Assembly (NCBI GenBank): GCA_965365465.1
Contig: CBDUBU010000090.1
Span: forward strand, 1-13,734
Direction: 5' to 3'
Length of the DNA: 13,734 nt
Source: CBDUBU01 sp965365465
GTDB lineage: Bacteria > Bacteroidota > Rhodothermia > Rhodothermales > DASSAV01
The position numbers and the translations under genes are program-made. The notes below the pieces were generated by a model. That model was not told the origin of the DNA, did no database searches, and saw nothing but the letters and a program-made list of their open reading frames with translations. Positions 7,929-13,734 of this stretch are shown in pieces (within the stretch, counting starts at the first letter, position 1; each line of letters starts with the position of its first letter).

Positions 7929-7957
7929 ATGATACATAATTCGAGCGGCGCAAACAA
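7929..7957 (-). promoter_or_regulatory. Candidate promoter of tRNA-Leu
   Basis: On the minus strand, TTGTTT (7957-7952) and TATCAT (7934-7929) are 17 bases apart, and the mature tRNA begins about 20 bases after the second box. Position and spacing suit a housekeeping promoter. The match to consensus is moderate. Confidence 0.45.
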
Positions 7958-8073
7958 CCTCCACCCCTGGAATTGATGCGTTCATTTCTTTTCCACACAG
8001 CCGTTCCGCCCCTCCGAAGGAGGCGGCCCGGTGGCAGAGGCCGGCCCCCGACTTGAAGAGCGCATGAACCCTC

Positions 8074-8103
8074 TTGACACGGAGGCCTTTCCCCCTGTAT
8101 TTT
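8074..8103 (+). promoter_or_regulatory. Promoter of tRNA-Asn
   Basis: TTGACA at 8074-8079 is a perfect -35 box. TATTTT at 8098-8103 is a fair -10 box after an 18-base spacer, with TG just before it. The tRNA 5' end is 36 bases after the -10 box, leaving a short leader. This is the clearest promoter in the window. Confidence 0.7.
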
Positions 8104-8139
8104 ACTGGTCCGTTTCGCGAGCCGTACGCCGCGATTCAT

Positions 8140-8211
8140 TCCTCGGTAGCTCAATGGTAGAGCATGCGGCTGTTAACCGCAGGGTTGTAGGTTCGAATCC
8201 TACCCGGGGAG
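8140..8211 (+). tRNA. tRNA-Asn (anticodon GTT)
   Basis: A 72-base tRNA runs from TCCTCGG to CCGGGGA, plus discriminator G. The D-arm is GCTCAATGGTAGAGC. The anticodon stem TGCGG/CCGCA encloses loop CTGTTAA, so the anticodon is GTT, reading AAC/AAU. The T-arm contains GGTTCGAATCC. No CCA is encoded. It is divergent from tRNA-Leu and followed at once by its own terminator. Its 3' end also marks the point after which the DNA looks like accessory material. tRNA 3' ends are common integration sites, but I found no second copy of the 3' end within the window. Confidence 0.97.
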
Positions 8212-8219
8212 CACATAAT

Positions 8220-8258
8220 AAGCCCCTAAGTCGCGTAGCAACAACGACTTAGGGGCTT
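8220..8258 (+). terminator. Terminator of tRNA-Asn
   Basis: Arms aagcccctaagtcg (8220-8233) and cgacttaggggctt (8245-8258) are perfect 14-base complements around an 11-base loop, followed by the T-rich cttcattt. It begins 9 bases past the tRNA 3' end. The stem is very stable, though the T-tract is interrupted. Confidence 0.8.
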
Positions 8259-8320
8259 CTTCATTTCGTGCAGGTACGGGAATAGGTACGGGGTTTTCTT
8301 CATTCTCTACCACCGCAGCA

Positions 8321-8518
8321 TTACGGACCGAGCAGGGCCGCTGGGACGACGGCAATCCCGTCCGGCCGGCGGTACGCTTCAGGCCCCGTTGTGACAACGA
8401 CGGCATCCAGGAGATCGTCCCCGAGCCGCTCTCGGAGCCATAGCAGGTGCCGTATGTCCTGTTCCCCGATGGCCCGGCTCAGCTTCACCTAGACGGCGCT
8501 CCACCCTTGACGCACGGG
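8321..8518 (-). pseudogene. Decayed C-terminal fragment of a DUF4143-type ATP-binding protein
   Basis: Read on the minus strand, about 8518 to 8321 encodes PVRQGWSAV, then a stop (TAG at 8491-8489), then VKLSRAIGEQDIRHLLWLR and continues through DAVVVTTGPEAYRRPDG and IAVVPAALLGP to a stop at 8323-8321. This resembles the C-terminal end of AAA-ATPase/DUF4143 proteins, where E-V-K-L-S and a terminal T-T-G-x-x-A-Y-R-R-x-D-G-I-A-V-x-P-x-x-L-L-G are typical. The family has about 400 residues, but only about 65 codons remain. The TAG sits exactly where the conserved Glu codon (GAG) before VKLS is expected. Another in-frame stop lies just upstream, and no homologous sequence continues beyond about 8520. 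It is therefore a remnant, probably truncated when the neighbouring DNA arrived. The family assignment rests on motif recognition. Confidence 0.6.
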
Positions 8519-8720
8519 GAGCGGTCATCGTAGTTTGTAAAGAAATTGTTGCCTCACCTGGGTCGTCCGTTGCCCAGTTAATGGGATAAAGAGGCGGCTC
8601 TTAGATGGGTGCAACAACCCGGTCGAAGGTGAGAAAGGCGATATCGCAGGCTCGAAAGGCAAGGCTGGCTAGAGCAGGTGGAGTAAAGACATTGGACCAA
8701 TAGCATCCATCAACCCCAAC
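8519..8720. other. Leader region of the dynamin-like operon, no gene seen
   Basis: This stretch between the DUF4143 remnant and the first GTPase gene holds no supportable coding sequence. Its promoter is presumably here, but I see no convincing -35/-10 pair. Repeats are present. ttgttgcctcacct (8546-8559) has the complements of its two halves downstream in the same order, gcaacaa at 8611-8617 and aggtgag at 8627-8633. A small hairpin, ctggg/cccag, lies at 8558-8577. Confidence 0.35.
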
Positions 8721-11249
8721 ATGCAAAGTATAGCAGCACTCCAAACAAACGGAAAGCTTCAGTTCACTGCAGCGGAGTTGCCTTCGTTTCAGAGCTTGGC
8801 GTCTTCTGCTCGCAGGCACGGTTTCACGGAACAGGCAGACCGAGTTGAACTGAGGCAACGTGAGGCAACAGATCCGCTGCTTGTAATGATTGTGGGCGAG
8901 GGCAAGTTTGGGAAGTCCACACTTATCAATGCCCTTGCAGGGCGCGACATAGCGCCGGTGAGCCGCATTCCAAAGACGTGGACAGTAGACATCTACGAGC
9001 CCACCAGCGGAGCAGAAGAGGCGGTACTCTACTGGCGATCGAAGCCTTCAAAGCCAGAAGTTACCAGCATACAGGATGCGCAGGCCATCTGGAAGCGAGA
9101 GGACGCACAAGCCAGATCTGAACAAACAGATGGTTGGAAAAGCGACCTTTGGCAAGTCCGCTGGCGCTATCAAATGGAGTGGCCATCAGCAAACGCCATT
9201 CTAGTTGATACCCCAGGGTTTAGCCAACTCAGAGCTAACAATCAGGCAAGCTCAGTATTTTTATATGGAAGCGAGGGAATTGAGGTCACAACGCAAGACG
9301 CGTTCCAGTACTACTATCCACGCGCAGATATAGTCCTGTGGTGTCTCAACGCACTAAAACTGCACGACCAGGATACCCTCGAGACCTTGAGGCTCGCTGC
9401 AGGACAAGGCAAGCGCGTAGTCGGGGTACTCACGTACATTGACAAAGTACCACAGGCGCGCCACAATGAGCTATCTGAAGAGGCCAAGCGCCTTTTCGGT
9501 CAATATATCGACGAGTTCGTCGGGGTCGCCGCAGGCGCGAAGGACGAGACAATTAGGAAGGGCACCGTTAACGCACTGAAGCGCAAGCTTGACGAAGAGG
9601 TTGTTAGGCGTGCCTCAGTGCTTAAACAGGAGGCTAACAAGACCTTCGTAATAAGTGAACTCGCTGAACTCGGGGTGCAACTCGATAGCCTTGGCGAGAT
9701 GCACGTACGCAACCTGCTCACCTTCGAGCGAGCTACGGACAAAGTTGCAGAGCCTTTTGATAGAGCGGAGCGTAAGGTGCGCGAGATCTGGGAGAGAGCG
9801 CTCCGCCACGCCGTTAATCAGCTGCCCGAGTTGTGGATTGCATCTGGCAGCGACCCTAAACAATTCAGTGAGTTGGTAGCACAACAGGCGTATGACACAA
9901 ACGCAATCCATGCAGAGGTGCTGCGGGTGCAGACAGTGCTTCAGGCGGAAACTTCCGCTCTCACGATGCAGCGGACACAGGAACTCACATGGGAGCGGGT
10001 TACACTGGGACGCTCTTCAGTAATCCGGGCGTCAGCGCCAGCTGCTGGATACATCATAAACACTGGCATTGGTGAGTTGTCCGGACATGTCGATTCATCT
10101 CTCGCAATTTCCGGAGCAGGCGGAGATGCAGCACTGTATGGAGTAGGTGCTGCGATCTTTGCTATGTCTGTTCTGGGCCCGATCGGATTAGCGATCGGGG
10201 CCGTTGCAGGAATAGTAGGATTCTTTCAAGGCAAAGAGCGAGTGAGAAATGAAGCCTTGGCAGAGGTCAAACGGCATCTAACTAGGTACCGAGACACCCA
10301 GTTGAACCAGAGTGTAGCTGCTCTTAAGCAGGCGCGAGAGCAGCTGGAGGCACGCCTCCGCATGGTAATCGATAGGTCATTTGTAAAGCATCACGGACGC
10401 GTTTCCGAGGAGGCTCGGCACTACCTGAACGAAGTCGACAGTACACTTGATGGGCTCAGCCTGAGTTGCGACCAGTTGAATTCTACGAAGCTGCCTCCTA
10501 TCCCGGGATTCGTCGCCGATACGCAGTCGCGCTATCTTTATGCATACGCGCAGAAGTCCGCCCCCTTCTCCAAACGATGGGACGAAGCGGTGTCAACGGC
10601 TTGGACGCCCTCCTGCAAACAAGCGCGCGTGAGCAGCGAGGAGAACCTCAGGCGAGATCTGCGAGAGCGCCAGCTTGAGTGGGAGGTGCGCATTGCCAGG
10701 CACGCTTCTGCGGAATTGAAGAAGAGACACTGGAGGTTGCACGAAGGCACAGGTGTATCCTTGCATGAAATCACCAGGGATGCGATGGTTCATGAGGAGG
10801 TTGCGGATCTAATCGGTGCACATGCCGAGCAAGTTCAGAATCTGGTTGCTCCGGAGCCCTACCGCTACATGAGCGGGACTCGACGGCAAATGCGTCTCGG
10901 ACAAGAGGTTAAGGCGCTAAAGGAAAATTACCTGAACCTGTGGAGGCAGCACCGTCCTCGTACGTACATCGGCTTTAAGCTGCTGCATTGGGGCGTGGTT
11001 TGGGGAGGATTGATTCTTGCGCTGGGACTTGCGGTCGCTTCTGCTGTGACAGATGGATTAGATCTGTGGGGCCAGCCAATTTGGTTCGGTACTGGCTGGC
11101 CTATGGTTTTCTTGCTCACGGCTGCCAGTCTCTGGGCTATCGTTTTCTCCTACCGCCTCGTACGCAGGTGGTTTTTTCACCGTCAAATTCGGCGAGAAGC
11201 GGCCGAAGCTCTGAGCACCGCCATTATGGCTATTACCCGTGACGTATGA
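8721..11249 (+). CDS. Dynamin-like GTPase with C-terminal membrane helices (first of a pair)
   Basis: This 842-residue protein is a dynamin-family GTPase. The P-loop G1 is GEGKFGKS at 59-66, a G2 threonine lies in PKTWTV (84-89), and G3 is DTPG at 163-166. At the G4 position the sequence is TYID (238-241) instead of T/NKxD, so the guanine-contacting Lys is a Tyr. Long helical regions follow. A hydrophobic, glycine-rich segment at about 465-503 (GVGAAIFAMSVLGPIGLAIG) could be the membrane-inserting paddle. The last 90 residues carry two likely membrane helices (about 754-776 and 793-814) and a basic tail. Bacterial dynamins bind, tether or remodel membranes. The stop overlaps the start of the second GTPase (ATGA), showing an operon with coupled translation. 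GC content is clearly below the chemotaxis genes. The start lacks a Shine-Dalgarno sequence. It may correspond to LeoBC of Eleos-type defence loci, but that assignment is an inference. Confidence 0.85.
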   Translation: MQSIAALQTNGKLQFTAAELPSFQSLASSARRHGFTEQADRVELRQREATDPLLVMIVGEGKFGKSTLINALAGRDIAPVSRIPKTWTVDIYEPTSGAEEAVLYWRSKPSKPEVTSIQDAQAIWKREDAQARSEQTDGWKSDLWQVRWRYQMEWPSANAILVDTPGFSQLRANNQASSVFLYGSEGIEVTTQDAFQYYYPRADIVLWCLNALKLHDQDTLETLRLAAGQGKRVVGVLTYIDKVPQARHNELSEEAKRLFGQYIDEFVGVAAGAKDETIRKGTVNALKRKLDEEVVRRASVLKQEANKTFVISELAELGVQLDSLGEMHVRNLLTFERATDKVAEPFDRAERKVREIWERALRHAVNQLPELWIASGSDPKQFSELVAQQAYDTNAIHAEVLRVQTVLQAETSALTMQRTQELTWERVTLGRSSVIRASAPAAGYIINTGIGELSGHVDSSLAISGAGGDAALYGVGAAIFAMSVLGPIGLAIGAVAGIVGFFQGKERVRNEALAEVKRHLTRYRDTQLNQSVAALKQAREQLEARLRMVIDRSFVKHHGRVSEEARHYLNEVDSTLDGLSLSCDQLNSTKLPPIPGFVADTQSRYLYAYAQKSAPFSKRWDEAVSTAWTPSCKQARVSSEENLRRDLRERQLEWEVRIARHASAELKKRHWRLHEGTGVSLHEITRDAMVHEEVADLIGAHAEQVQNLVAPEPYRYMSGTRRQMRLGQEVKALKENYLNLWRQHRPRTYIGFKLLHWGVVWGGLILALGLAVASAVTDGLDLWGQPIWFGTGWPMVFLLTAASLWAIVFSYRLVRRWFFHRQIRREAAEALSTAIMAITRDV

Positions 11250-13012
11250 TCGTACACATTAAAGATAACGTGATTGCGGATGCGTGCCACTTCCTTGAAG
11301 ACATGGCGCGTTCAAAGCGAGGAGCCGGTTTACTGTCGGCGCAGGCACTGGCCCCTCTCCGACGTCTACAGCAGGAGAGTAGCTACATAGACGCTACTCT
11401 ACCGAGAGTTCTACTGCTAGGGGAGTTTAAGGCAGGAAAGTCTACCCTTCTCAACGCGCTCCTAGGCGGGAGACAGGCTGCGAGTGACCTGTTCGAGATG
11501 ACCTCGTGGATTGCCCGCTACTGGCCCGCCGACACCCCCTTCTGCCGCCTGCATCTTCATGGTGGAGGAGAGGTTGAGATGAGTCCAGTAGAATTTTTGA
11601 ATCGAAGTGAAACTCGCAGTTTCTCTACCGAAGAACTCGCAAGGATTGACAGAGTGGATGTCGGTGTAGCGCAGGCACCCCTACGCGTTGCGTTCATCGA
11701 TACCCCGGGCCTCGGTAGCGTCACGCGCGCAAATGAGCGTCGTCTCATTGATGCACTTGATGAAGCCGATATCGTCTTATGGGTGGTAGCTGCGGATGCA
11801 CTCGGAGGACAGCGTGAGGCCCTTCTGGTGCGAGATCTCGTGTCGAAGGGCATTCCGTATGCTGTAGCACTCACCAAGAGCGACCTGCTAGAATGCCTAG
11901 AGGAGCGGGAGGAGATCCTCCACTTTTTGACGCAGACCTACGGAGTGGAGGCGGCAGCAGTGTACCCTGTTGAAGCCCTAACTGCACTGCAGATCATCGA
12001 GGGTGGTGGGGCTCCGGGGTCAGACACAGGTATCATGGCGCTACGAGCACACCTAGACCTACTGGAAGTACGCGGAGCATCCATACGCAGCCAGGCCCAA
12101 GCCGCACACCAGCGGCGGTGCGCGGAGCTAGCTATCGCTTTGCTTTCGCGTGTAGAGGAGCCGCTCGAGGAAGCTGTCCATTCCATTTCAGATTTCACTG
12201 CGATTGCCGAGCAGGTGCGGCAGGCAGTCCAAGCGCAGAGCGAGCACGAAGTAGAGCAGATAGTACGTAGCAGGCTGCTGGGAGGGGCTCGCGATGCTAT
12301 TTCAGCCGAGTTGGGAGCAACCCTTCACGCAAGCAAGGGCGCTCTTTCGGGAGATGTTATCACAGCAGTATTCGCTCGTCATCTTGGTAGCGATCATCTA
12401 ACTCACTTCTGGTCGCACGTACAAGCCGAACTGCTGGGTGGGCTGCCAAGATGGTGGTCACACCATTTGCAGGACGCAAGGGGGGATGTACAGGCGGCCC
12501 TTGCCCAGCTTGACGATGGAGCTTGGACGCGTGTAGTAGAAACACTTGAGCCTAAAGCGCTGGCAGTGAGCGTGGAAGCAAAAGCAGCCGGCGCCCTTGA
12601 GGCCGGCGTCCGTACCTCGCTCGGCCTAGCTGGGGTAGCTACTGCCTATGTGGCTTGGCTCGGACCAATGGCTGCGCAAGTCACGCTGGGAGCCGCTGTT
12701 ACAGGGGTCGGAATCCCGCTGGCACTGATGGGGGCGGGCGTGTCAGCCATGCTCTACATGTTTCAAAAGAACCGAGAAGCGGGGGCGGCCTCCGTGAGAA
12801 CGGAAATGTTGCTGGATAGCTACGTACAAAACTTCATTGATGGGGTAGTGCGGCCACATGTGCATTCGCGGCTGGCTGAAATCAACGAAGGGGTAGCACG
12901 CTCACTGGTAGATACTTTCCGTGAAAGGTTAGAAGATCCTTTGCCAGGAAGAGCAGAGGATCTTCTAAGGGTGGCACGGAATCTACAAGTAGCTCTCAGG
13001 GCGCGTATGTGA
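11246..13012 (+). CDS. Dynamin-like GTPase (second of a pair, LeoA-sized)
   Basis: This 588-residue protein has all GTPase motifs: G1 GEFKAGKS at 59-66, a G2 threonine in EMTSW (Thr86), G3 DTPG at 152-155 and G4 TKSD at 210-213. The rest is mainly helical. A long hydrophobic, glycine/alanine-rich segment lies at about 459-506 (GVATAYVAWLGPMAAQVTLG onward to SAMLYMF), then a charged helical C-terminus. This matches bacterial dynamin-like proteins, in which such a segment dips into the membrane. Its size is close to LeoA. It starts inside the stop codon region of the preceding GTPase gene, so the two are co-translated and likely act together as heterotypic pairs do. It has no extra C-terminal membrane helices, unlike its partner. 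A perfect 12-base inverted repeat lies near the 3' end of the gene (12929-12968). No terminator is evident downstream. Confidence 0.87.
   Translation: MIVHIKDNVIADACHFLEDMARSKRGAGLLSAQALAPLRRLQQESSYIDATLPRVLLLGEFKAGKSTLLNALLGGRQAASDLFEMTSWIARYWPADTPFCRLHLHGGGEVEMSPVEFLNRSETRSFSTEELARIDRVDVGVAQAPLRVAFIDTPGLGSVTRANERRLIDALDEADIVLWVVAADALGGQREALLVRDLVSKGIPYAVALTKSDLLECLEEREEILHFLTQTYGVEAAAVYPVEALTALQIIEGGGAPGSDTGIMALRAHLDLLEVRGASIRSQAQAAHQRRCAELAIALLSRVEEPLEEAVHSISDFTAIAEQVRQAVQAQSEHEVEQIVRSRLLGGARDAISAELGATLHASKGALSGDVITAVFARHLGSDHLTHFWSHVQAELLGGLPRWWSHHLQDARGDVQAALAQLDDGAWTRVVETLEPKALAVSVEAKAAGALEAGVRTSLGLAGVATAYVAWLGPMAAQVTLGAAVTGVGIPLALMGAGVSAMLYMFQKNREAGAASVRTEMLLDSYVQNFIDGVVRPHVHSRLAEINEGVARSLVDTFRERLEDPLPGRAEDLLRVARNLQVALRARM
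12929..12968. repeat. 12-bp perfect inverted repeat inside the second GTPase gene
   Basis: ttagaagatcct (12929-12940) and aggatcttctaa (12957-12968) are exact complements around a 16-base loop, about 45 bases before the stop codon. It could stabilise or shorten the mRNA 3' end in the absence of a normal terminator. There is no T-tract after it. Confidence 0.6.
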
Positions 13013-13108
13013 GCGGCCAGGTGAGCCCCTCCCAATTCTTCGCCCACTCAGAAGTAGAGACCGGCCATCTTGACCTCCTCCCGATAATTCACCCAGTCAG
13101 AACTAGAG
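13011..13108. repeat. Diverged tandem duplication, two units of 49 bases
   Basis: Units 13011-13059 and 13060-13108 align without gaps over their right-hand 38 bases with 30 identities. Both end in tcagaa-g/c-tagag, and a further shared cggcca near the left end appears after a one-base shift. The first unit overlaps the stop codon of the GTPase gene. The second unit reads on the minus strand as DWVNYREEVKMAGLYF and then stops (13098-13048). The equivalent frame of the first unit reads S-T-S-E-W-A-K-N-W-E-G-L, which is similar in pattern. They may be remnants of the 3' end of a gene, cut by the insertion sequence to the right. I do not recognise the family. Confidence 0.4.
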
Positions 13109-13734
13109 TGTGTCATGCATTTGAGGCGAAGAGCGGGATCGCTCTGGCCAGCATGATGCAGATGAATGCGACGAAGTGCAATCCACTGAGCGTCTCCGGC
13201 AAGCGTTCGTAGTCTTTGACCAGACGCCTGAACTTCGTCGTCCACGCAAAGCTGCGCTCGACCACCCACCGCCTCGGCAGCAGTACGAACCCGCGCCGGG
13301 CCTCCGGCAAACGCACCACATGGAGTTCAATACCGCGCTCGGAAGCTGCTTTGGCCGTTTCTTCGCCCGTATACCCCTGATCCACATAGGCCAACGATAC
13401 GTTCTCATGCGTCGCCTTCTGAACCGCTTCGGCCAACTCGCCTACCTGTGCACGGTCCTGCTCGGAGGCTGGCGAGACGTGCAAGGCGAGCAGGTGCCCG
13501 AGCGTGTCGACGGCGATGTGCACCTTCGATCCGCGCTTGCGTTTGGCCCCATCGTATCCCGCACGCTTGCCGCTTTCGGTCGTCGACTGAAGCGTGCGGC
13601 TGTCGAGAATCGCGGCGGTAGGGTCTTTTTTGCGGCCAGCGGCCAGGCGCAGCAAACACCGAAGGTCGTGTACGATTGAAGTTGCCCCGCTTCAGTGGAC
13701 GGCTACTGGCTTGGGTAGTGCAGTCTCCGCATAG
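13107..13734 (-). mobile_element. IS5-family insertion sequence, partial (cut by window edge)
   Basis: The element is identified by its DDE transposase, which reads leftward. The transposase stop is at 13113, so the nearby end of the element must lie at or slightly left of it. CTAG at 13103-13106 fits the short YTAR/CTAG-like targets used by IS5 relatives, and gagtgtgtcatgcattt just inside is a candidate terminal repeat. The other end is outside the window, so neither the inverted repeat nor a target duplication can be checked. The boundary at 13107 is therefore approximate. Confidence 0.6.
13113..13655 (-). CDS. IS5-family transposase, C-terminal part in one frame, probably frameshifted upstream
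   Basis: The open frame encodes the catalytic part of a DDE transposase. From the TTG at 13655 (180 residues), Asp18 lies in AAILDSRTLQST, Asp92 in AYVDQGYTG and Glu133 in RRWVVERSFAW, so the full DDE triad is present. GYDGAKRKRGSKVH and the ending LPETLSGLHFVAF are typical of this IS5 subgroup. The TTG is unlikely to be the true start: the same frame continues upstream with ATSIVHDLRCLLRLAAGRKK, as full-length relatives do, until a TGA at 13694-13692. Beyond that point the family-like sequence (TTQASSRPLKRGNFN, 13719-13675) is in another frame. A frameshift near 13674-13677 therefore separates the two parts. This is either an inactivating mutation or, less likely, a translational frameshift. 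The N-terminus is outside the window. Confidence 0.85.
   Translation of the reverse strand: MLRLAAGRKKDPTAAILDSRTLQSTTESGKRAGYDGAKRKRGSKVHIAVDTLGHLLALHVSPASEQDRAQVGELAEAVQKATHENVSLAYVDQGYTGEETAKAASERGIELHVVRLPEARRGFVLLPRRWVVERSFAWTTKFRRLVKDYERLPETLSGLHFVAFICIMLARAIPLFASNA

Noticed and set aside
8187..8211. tRNA-Asn 3' end as an attachment site
   Set aside because: No second copy of this sequence and no integrase occur in the window, so an att site cannot be supported from it.
8272..8292. Two copies of aggtacggg 12 bases apart
   Set aside because: Only two short copies, with no further iterations or replication gene nearby, so an iteron or operator call is not justified.
8601..8858. 85-codon open frame on the minus strand over the start of the first GTPase gene
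   Set aside because: It overlaps the GTPase N-terminus, has no recognisable motif and an implausible cysteine- and arginine-rich composition.
13048..13080. Micro-ORF MAGLYF on the minus strand with gggaggag before its ATG
   Set aside because: The Shine-Dalgarno-like bases are codons (R-E-E) of the longer tail frame, and six residues is too short to support a gene.

Overview
The window looks like a chromosomal stretch of a GC-rich bacterium with flagellar-type chemotaxis. Three traits point loosely to the Bacteroidota/Rhodothermota: tRNA genes without an encoded CCA, almost no Shine-Dalgarno sequences before the genes, and the style of the chemoreceptors. None of them is decisive, so the taxon is an inference.

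Layout. Positions 1-142 (minus) hold the 5' end of a nucleotide-sugar dehydrogenase gene cut by the window edge. A 308-base gap with a strong hairpin follows. A soluble PAS-containing chemoreceptor (451-2070) and a soluble multi-PAS/GAF histidine kinase (2139-4487) lie on the minus strand, probably co-transcribed kinase first. A gap rich in hairpins (4488-4914) separates them from a plus-strand gene for a small secreted, probably outer-membrane beta-barrel protein (4915-5505) with a clear terminator. A membrane-bound methyl-accepting chemotaxis protein (5829-7760) follows. It shares a terminator with a convergent tRNA-Leu(CAG) (7826-7909). A divergent tRNA-Asn(GTT) (8140-8211) has a near-consensus promoter and its own terminator.

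From the tRNA-Asn onward the window looks like accessory DNA. It holds a decayed fragment of a DUF4143-type ATPase gene (8321-8518), then two overlapping genes for dynamin-like GTPases (8721-11249 and 11246-13012), then a diverged short tandem repeat, and an IS5-family insertion sequence at the right edge with a frameshifted transposase. The GTPase genes have visibly lower GC than the chemotaxis genes.

The most interesting element is the GTPase pair. Both proteins have the P-loop and a central hydrophobic segment at nearly the same residue numbers. The first also carries a C-terminal extension of about 250 residues with two membrane helices and has an altered G4 motif. Paired dynamin-like proteins are known from LeoABC and from the Eleos anti-phage system, so a membrane-acting defence system on a tRNA-associated island is a reasonable hypothesis. 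It is not proven by the sequence. The chemotaxis half is more ordinary: two receptors and an orphan sensor kinase, with no CheA, CheW or response regulator in view.
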